Positions 56,821 through 64,000 of a DNA stretch of 64,000 bases are shown in pieces. This DNA is from Nymphaea colorata (Eukaryota > Streptophyta > Magnoliopsida > Nymphaeales > Nymphaeaceae): the NCBI RefSeq assembly GCF_008831285.2, contig NC_045151.1, forward strand, positions 7,579,682 to 7,643,681, in the 5' to 3' direction. Positions within the stretch are counted from its first letter, which is position 1. Each line of letters begins with the position of its first letter. The notes beneath the pieces were generated by a model that was not told where the DNA came from, made no database searches, and was given only the letters and a program-made list of their open reading frames with translations. A program made the translations under genes and the position numbers.

Positions 56821-58639
56821 TTGACTTATGTTACAACTGTGATGAAAAGTGGTTCTGAGGTCATAAGTGCAAAACCTTGCATGTTTTTCTAGTTAAGTAT
56901 TTCAAGGATGAAGAAGAAATGTCTTTCTAAGAAAAGTACTCTTTCGGCGATGAAGAGAACACACAAGGCAAATTTAGCAAAATCAATGTCACCTTTTACA
57001 CTCTTGCTATGGCAACACACCCAATTCTATGGGAGTCAATGGTAAAATAGATGCAACCAAAGTTAATGTCTTAGTGGATACCAGGTCAACTCGTAGCTTT
57101 ATATGTGAAGAAGTCGCTCAGTTCATAGGTTATCAACTTAAAAACCTCCATTCATTTGAGGTTATAATAAGAAACAAAACAAAACCTCTATTTTACAAAA
57201 GATTAATGTCAACGTCGACCTATATGTATAACCTATTAAGGATATAGATGTTGTTCGAGGGATGCATTGGCTTATGACATTAGAAAAAATTACGTGGGAC
57301 TTCAACAAAATGTGCACGTCCATTCTACACATGTAGGACCCAGAAAGACCCTCAATCTCCTTCAAGCAAGTCTCATAAGAATCATGTTATTTGCATATGT
57401 AGAGAGTCAGCTGCAATCATCTGAAGAGGAGGACTCAGTAGAGTTAGCATAGGTCCTCAGTAAGTTCTCCTATGTCTTCATTGAGCCTATTGATTTGGCC
57501 CCCAAACGTCCCCGTGATCACAACTCATCCTAGAAGCAGATGCCAATCCCATGAACTTGAGACCATACCGCTATTCCCATAACCCAAAGAATGAGATCAA
57601 GATACCAGTGAAAAAGATGCTTGAGAGTGGAATTATTGGACTGTGCTCTAGCCTATTTTTCTCTCCCATTCTATTGGTAAAAATTAAAGACAACACCTAG
57701 CAGTTTGATGAAAACTACTAAGCTCTGAATGACATTACTGTCAAAATAAACACCAATCCCTATCATAGACGAGCTCCTAAATGAACTCCATGGTGTGTGC
57801 TAATTTACGAAGATATACCACTGATCTGAATGCCATCAGATCTGGATGGACCCTCAAGACTTGGAAATGACAGTCTTCCAAATGCATGATGAGCACTATA
57901 ACTTCTTGGTTATGTCATTTGGACTTACCAATGCTTCGACAACATTTAAGAGGGCCATGAATGACATCTTTAGGCCCTTCTTGTGAAAAATTGTGTTTAG
58001 TGTTCTTTGATTGCAACCTTGTGTATTCTAGCACTTGGGATGATCAGCTTGAATACATTTGTATTGTGTTGGATGTATTCAAGAGCTTCTCTTGTACACC
58101 AAGCAATCTAAGTGTATTTTTGGTTCACAGGAGGTGACCTACCTTGGCCACATAGTCAGTTTCTATGGGGTATAAATGGATCTTAAGAAGGTCTAGTCCA
58201 TGGAGCAATCGCCAACACCCCATGACCTAAAAAATTTTTCATAGTTACCTTGACATAACTAGCTACTATCGTTAGTTTATATATCACTATGGCCACATTG
58301 CTTCACCACTCACCAAACTCTTGAAAAAGAATTCATTTGTCTGGACTAAGAAAGCAACTACAACATTTCAGGCCTTAATGGAAGCATTGTTGAATGCATA
58401 TGTTCTTGTTCTACCAGATTTCATGAAGACCTTTTTGATCAAGACAAATGCTATTGATGTTGGGATCAGAGTAGTGCCCAACCAGGATGGCCACCCAAAC
58501 GCCTATCTCAGCAAGACTACCATATCACGGGCTAAGCTTTTTTCCCACCTATGACAAGGAAATATTAGCCATTGTGATGGCCATTGACAAGAGGGGACCT
58601 TATATTGTCAGCTATCATTTCGTTGTCTGCGCCGATTAC
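56821..58639 (+). pseudogene. Element B: zinc knuckle, protease, RT and RNase H remnants
   Basis: Zinc knuckle LCYNCDEKWF.GHKC (56826-56870, one stop). Protease VNVLVDTRSTRSFICEE near 57.07 kb, with catalytic Asp-Thr-Gly changed to Asp-Thr-Arg. RT fragments at 57.57-58.27 kb: MLESGIIG, ALNDITVK; the FFDDILVYS catalytic block is FFDCNLVYS, so an active-site Asp is lost. RNase H 58321-58639: FVWTKKATTTFQALMEAL, FLIKTNAIDVGI (the Asp of TDAS is Asn), GPYIVSYHFVVCADY, cut off by element C. Confidence 0.8.
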
Positions 58640-59522
58640 TGTTCACATCCCCAAAATTTTTTTGGTTTTTGGAGTGCTCCAGAAAAATAAGGTTTTATCT
58701 TGAAATAAGAGAGAAAGGTACTCGCCCGTCGATATGAGGATTGACCATTCCTGACGCCTTTACCGGGGGTAACCAATCCAAGGGTTATACTTATTCTTGA
58801 TGCATTTCATTTTGGCTTAAACATCTTTAATTCTAAACGCAGTGTAGTGTTTGAGAAAATGTTGAAGATTTGATGTTTCAAGGTTTAAAATGTTGAAGAG
58901 TGTAAAACATTTTGATTTAAGAAATTTTTACAAATATCATTTGGAAATCATTGAAGATTGTTTTTGAAGTCGATTTAGTGTTCTCTTAAGAAATTAAGTA
59001 GGTTTGAGAAGTTGCTCTAATTCGGTTGCTACCTTATTAGAGTTCCATCTCATCTTGCTTAGGTTCTTTTAGAAGGGTGCTTGTAATAATTCGTAATGTT
59101 AAGTGAGTGTGGATGTATGAATGCATTGATCGTACATGATTGGAATGAAATCATTCATTCCTACCATAACATTCATCTAAATGCATTCCTACCATCACAT
59201 ACTTCTAAGTTTCTCATTTATTTATAAAAGTGTCATAAGTATTTTTATGAAAAGAGAAAAGTTTTTGAAAATGAAATGAGGCTGCCAACCATCAAATATA
59301 ATTCCAATATTGGGTCGTTACTTGATTTTTGGTCTTGGTAAAGTTGGCAAATAGAAAGTTAAAACCATAGATGTTAGGGAAAAAATACTCGAAAGAATGG
59401 AAAAGAGAAAATACTTTAATATGAGAGGAATATGGAAAAAGAGAGAGAGAAATAGATTATAAAATTGCAAAATAAAAGATTTTTTTTAAAGAAAGAGAGA
59501 GAGGTATGCACACATATATGTA

Positions 59523-59592
<70 letters not shown>

Positions 59593-61402
59593 AGTGCATG
59601 TGAAAAGAAAGTATTAACTTAAATGGAGAGGGAGAAAAAGATTTTAGAAAAAAAGAGAAAGAGAGATTTTTGGGAAAAAAAGATTCTTAGAGGAGACTAG
59701 AGAGAGGGAGATTGTAGAGAGAGAGAAAGAGAGAGATACACATACATATTTCCATATGTACGTGTATGAGAATTTGTAAAAGAATATGTTAAATCATAAA
59801 AAGAGAAAGAAAAAGAGAGATAGTCATGTGCATGTATACGTATATAACATATGTATACATATATGCTTTCATGAGAGTTGGAATCAAGAAATAACTTCAA
59901 AATATTTGACCTTAATTTTTCTATGTAGGCCGGAGAGGAACTTGGGTTCATGCAAAAGCCTAGGCTAAGTCTCCAAGGTCTCATTAAAGAGGGTTCTTAC
60001 TTTCAAAGATCTTTTAAAAACATGATTCCAAATATTTTTATACATGAACATAAAACCATGATTGTTTGTTACAAGAGAATATATGTCTTTCACCATTGGG
60101 TATGAAAGAAAATCAAACAACGTAATAAAGCACTCATGGAGGTCCCTAATTAGGTGATTAAGAAAAAAACTAAACATGAGAATGACATGAAGATGCATTT
60201 TAACATGTGTATATTCGTGAAGGACTTTCCCGGGTTGGACAAATCTCAACCTCAAAATCAACATAACAATGAAAAGATCTCAACTCAAACACTCATCCTT
60301 ACCGTTCATTCGTATATAAGTGAGAAAAAATCAATCAATTATGCATGAACAATATCTCAAAAGAAAGCAACATTTAATAGAAGAGAGGAACATGTTTCTC
60401 TCCTAAAATGAAATCTTATTTACCTTCTCATGCTCCCGATGCATTCAAGAATAGTTCTTGACTCCGAAAAGGAGATTTGAGCGCTATCTTATATGGCCAT
60501 GGGGAGATGAAGAGTGGAGAAATTAAGGAAAATATATTTGATTACATACCTCTAATAAAAATGATTTTTAGGAGATGAATCTCCCATTTCGGATGATCCC
60601 AAAGCTTCTTCAAATGGGGCTTGCTCCCTTGAAGAGTTGAAAATTGAAGAAGAAGAAGAGGAAAAGAAGAGAGAAATTGAGATAGAGAGTTAAGAAAAAC
60701 TCTAAAACCTCAAGTGAAGAAACACTTGAGGTTCCCCAAGGGTTAGCCCATGCCCTTTCGTGCAATCGCGTGACTGCAGTCGCATGATCAAGTTCAAAAA
60801 AAAATAATGATAAAGTAAAATGGAATAAATAAATAAATAAAAAGGGGGCCATTCATAATAAAAAAAAGCATAAAACATCTTTTTAAAATGTGTATAAAAA
60901 TGGGTTTTGTTACAATTGGGGGTCGACTCCATTTTGAGTGACTCCAGGCTTGTTTTAAATCTGGATAGGGTTTAATTGGTTACCAACACATTCTAGTGAG
61001 TGATTTAAGATCGAAAACACATCTTGACATGAGAAAGAAACATAAAAAAAGGGAAAGGTGTGCGTGGTGCTCAATAGCATCAAATTTTGTCGTTTTCATC
61101 TCAACTATGGATTTTAAGGTTGAAATGCTTGATTTGGATATAAATTTGGATTTTTGGACCTAATTTGAATATGAGAGTTGGATTTTGGATTTGAATCTTG
61201 CGTCTAAAGTCGGGTTTTGAATTTGAATTTTGTGTTTGGGTTCAAACAAGGGTTTGGAGATTTATTTTAGATCGAATAGTCACCACCTTGTTTTGGGTCT
61301 AGGATTGAGCATTGGGTCTAAAAATTTAAATCCAAATAACTGAGAATTTTGTTTGGGTGAAAATAAAATACAGTCTTTTTGAAAAAATTTGTGGTGTTAA
61401 TA
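58640..61402 (-). repeat. 3' LTR of element C (2763 bp)
   Basis: On the minus strand it starts TATTAACACC after the polypurine tract and ends GGGGATGTGAACA. Its 58.7-59.3 kb part matches the last kilobase of the LTRs of element A. It keeps a counterpart to the part that the 3' LTR of A has lost, including a (TA)n tract (59525-59589). Confidence 0.85.
59525..59589. repeat. (TA)n microsatellite in element C
   Basis: About 65 bases of TA within the LTR, at the place corresponding to the TA tracts of the 5' LTR of element A. Confidence 0.95.
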
Positions 61403-61418
61403 GATGCCCCTCTTTGTT
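61403..61418 (-). other. Polypurine tract of element C
   Basis: The minus strand reads AACAAAGAGGGGCATC, the same as in element A, just before the 3' LTR. Confidence 0.85.
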
Positions 61419-63512
61419 ACTAAGCCAGCAGCCGCACTTATTGACAAAGATAAGCAACCCGGAATTTTCAAACAAAACATGTTTGGAGTAATGTTTCAGG
61501 CTTAACCTCTTACCTGAATGGGTTATTTGAGCTTATATTGTAGGTTTAACCCTTACCTGTGCTGGTTTGCAAAATTGAATTCAGAGTTTAACCCCCTTGA
61601 ATGGGTTGCCTTGGCTTGTATTTCATGTTTAACCTCTTACCTACGTGAGTTGCTCTTGGTTTGCATTGCACGCTTAACCCCTTACCTGCGTGAGTTGCTC
61701 TTTTGTCCATAGTTTTAGGTGTTACCCCTTGCATGAGTGGGTTGCTCGATAACAAGTAGCAATGCCGGGAAAGAACTCTCATAACCTCGAATAACTTTGT
61801 TGAAGCCAAGAATGAGGCCATATTGCTCCTACATTGATTATGATGAAGACTTTTTTTATCACCTTGAGTGTCTTATGGTGAAGTTTTTGTTTTCACTGAA
61901 GGCTAGATTTTGAATTTGCTTAGTAAAATTTCTCAAACTAGTGTTTGGGTTGAGCTTGCTTTAAAAAACCCTTGGCCAAACGGCCAAGTTGCGCTTGATT
62001 AAATTTTTAGCTTAGTAGCTGGGTTGATTTGTATGGGATATGACTCTTTTCTTGATGGACAAGGATGATTTTGTAAAAGAAAATATATATGAGCAATCCA
62101 TTACTTGTGAAAAATCTTAATGTAGAAAAAAATATCAACTTGATATCTTAACTTTGTTATAAGAATATAATTGGTAAATAGTGATTCTCAAGTGAGATAT
62201 CAAGTTGATAATATAGAAAAACAGAAAAATTATGAGCAATCCATTACTTGTGAAAAATCTTAATTTTGAAAGAATTAAATCTCAAGTAGAGTATAAATAT
62301 ATGTGGTTTGATTCAAGAAGATATAGACTCAATAGGGGTGAATGACTAAGTTAAGATCACATGTCTAGTGATTGAAAACAAAATATAATGAAGTAAAGCA
62401 AAGGTTGGCAATCAACTTGGAATAATTGATGTCCTAGTAAAATCATGGAAATAGTAAAATGGAAAGAATGACACACTATGGCTATTGAAGATAGAAAATT
62501 ATTTGGCTAAATATAGATGAGGGAAAAAAGAATGCATGATATGGGTCAAATAAAGTTGGTAATTGAGCTAATAGATAACTATCATGTTCAATGATAGAAA
62601 GTTAGGCAAATGAATAAATGAAAGATTGACAATGTATGATAAAATGTAGATTTTGAAGCAGTTCTAAAAAAAATGAACTTGCTGAATGATAAGATTTGAA
62701 TACTCATTTAGGTAGTAGGGTTAAAACAGGTCATGTTGAAGATTATATAGAGATGAACGAATAAGATAGTGATTTAAATGAAGAAGATGTGTAAAATTAA
62801 TAAATTGATTAAAGATTGTATGAAATACACACATACATTCATCATATAATGATAAACATCTAGCACTTTCTAAAGTCACATACATTTATCATGTATATAT
62901 TTAGAAAATGAACATAGGACCCTAATTGAATTGGGTTTGATTAAGTATGATTATTCTATATAAATATGAAAATATACCTTAGCCAAGTGACTTAGTACCG
63001 ACATAGACTAAGGGTAAGGTTTATTCACTTCTTATTGGACACTCATCGATATACCACAAGTTACCACTCATGGTATTAACGAGGGAGCTTTCTCGCCCAA
63101 AGTGTGGTCAAGTTGTAAGACTTAGTCATGTGCTACCGCCTAAGACCAAACTCGCAACATGATGAATGAGACAAATAGGTATTAGAAGTTTTTGAAATAT
63201 GAGCAAACATATAAAATTGGTTGTCTCTAATACAATGTTTTCTAAGACAATGATTAAGTAGAAGAGCAAATATTGTTTTCAACAAAGTCTTAAATTGAGC
63301 AGGGTGTATTTGATCATAGATCTAGGTGAACATGATTGATCCTCCTCAATTAGTCTTATATGCAAGGAAGCAAATACAATCACCAAGCAATGTGATGAAA
63401 AACTGATGGGGTCAAAGCCAAAGAAGGGGACAGACTTAATCATTGGCAATATATGAGGTGTTGAAGTTAGTGGAAATGCATCAATGATAATCATAGCCAA
63501 ACGATGACGGGT
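61419..63512 (-). other. Interior of element C without coding capacity
   Basis: Near the 3' LTR (61441-61800) lie five or six copies of the hairpin repeat. Near the primer site (63512-62940) is the leader shared with element A. Between them (61830-62940) is AT-rich sequence with only short frames and no retroelement motif; a 38-base segment is repeated at about 62092 and 62231. Confidence 0.7.
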
Positions 63513-63530
63513 CCCATCACGGTCACTATC
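63513..63530 (-). other. Primer binding site of element C
   Basis: The minus strand reads TAGTGACCGTGATGGGAC just after the LTR end, the element A site with two changes. Confidence 0.7.
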
Positions 63531-64000
63531 TGTTCACACCCCCAAAAAACTTTTGGTTTTTAGAGTGCTCCAGAAAAATGAGGTTTTATTTTGAAATGAG
63601 AGAGGAAGGAATTTGCCCATTGATACGAGGATTGACCGTTCCCGGTGCCTTTACCGGTAACCAATCCAGGGCTATGTTTATTCTTCATGCATTTTGTTTT
63701 GGCTTAAACATCTTTTATTATAAATGCGGTGTAGTGTTTGAGAAAATGTTGAAGATTTGATGTTTCAAGATTTTGAGAAAGTTTTGAAGAGTCATTTGAG
63801 AGTGTAAAACATTTTGATTTACGAAATTTTTACAAATGTCATTTGAAATCGTCGAAGACTGTTTTTAAAGTCGATTTATGTTCTCTTAATAAATTAAGTA
63901 GGTTTGAGACTTTGCACTAATTCAATTGTTTCCTTCATGGAGCTCCATCTCATCTTGCTTAGGTTCATTTAGAGAGGTGTTTGTGATCATTCGTGATCTT
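63531..64000 (-). repeat. 5' LTR of element C, partial (cut by the window end)
   Basis: On the plus strand starts TGTTCACACCCCC and matches the segment beginning at 58640, including the GTGCCTTTACCGG block. It continues beyond position 64000. Confidence 0.85.

Larger units (their letters stand above)
39405..58639 (+). mobile_element. Ty3/gypsy element B, split by insertions A and C
   Basis: Element B occupies 39405-42390 and 56821-58639. It has a probable 5' LTR (about 39405-40863, TATA-like CTATAAAGG near 40037), a TGGTAACAGAGCC primer site, a Pro-rich gag, then after the interruption a zinc knuckle, protease, RT and RNase H. Reading continues across the position where A sits if A is removed. 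The remaining RNase H, integrase and 3' LTR lie beyond element C and outside the window. Every domain carries stops or catalytic changes. Confidence 0.8.
58640..64000 (-). mobile_element. Element C: Ogre-like LTR element lacking gag-pol, opposite strand, nested in element B
   Basis: On the minus strand: end of a 5' LTR (64000-63531, continuing outside the window), primer site, leader, about 2.1 kb interior, polypurine tract and a full 3' LTR (61402-58640). LTRs, primer site, leader, hairpin repeats and polypurine tract all correspond to element A, but no gag, protease, RT, RNase H or integrase is seen. It interrupts the RNase H of element B after ATTAC (58635-58639). A large non-autonomous derivative or an internally deleted copy are both possible. 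Confidence 0.85.

Overview
The window is nuclear DNA from a seed plant, most likely a flowering plant. It holds one intact, 18-exon class III HD-ZIP gene (minus strand, 3486..9962). The rest is intergenic DNA rich in (TA)n and (GA)n tracts and a large, layered load of decayed retrotransposons. I cannot name the species from the sequence.

Left part (1-14.5 kb): non-coding DNA, then the HD-ZIP III gene. Every exon joins in frame with GT..AG borders to give an 845-residue protein with homeodomain, leucine zipper, START and MEKHLA regions, of PHABULOSA/PHAVOLUTA type. The miR165/166 target is split by intron 4, so only spliced RNA carries it. The presumed leader has two short uORFs, and the upstream region is GC-richer and full of GA/CT tracts.

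Middle part (14.6-39.4 kb): a degenerate CACTA-like DNA transposon; a broken Ty1/copia element on the minus strand (about 17.6-22.15 kb) interrupted just before its reverse transcriptase active site by a 451-bp miniature LTR element (TRIM); a second, plus-strand Ty1/copia element with both LTRs, primer site and polypurine tract (25680-30168); microsatellite-rich spacer with an inverted-repeat block; and decayed LINE fragments on the minus strand (35.3-38.4 kb).

Right part (39.4-64 kb): a three-layer nest of Ty3/gypsy elements. Host element B (39.4-42.39, 56.82-58.64 kb) is split in its gag zinc-knuckle region by element A (42391-56820), a long-LTR, Tat/Ogre-like element with a plant-mobile-domain ORF ahead of gag, dual RNase H and a Tat-type primer site. 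B is split again in RNase H by element C (58640 to beyond the window end, opposite strand), a relative of A with matching LTRs, leader and 3' UTR but no recognisable gag or pol. All are disabled by stops, frameshifts or lost catalytic residues. The only gene likely to be functional is the HD-ZIP III gene.
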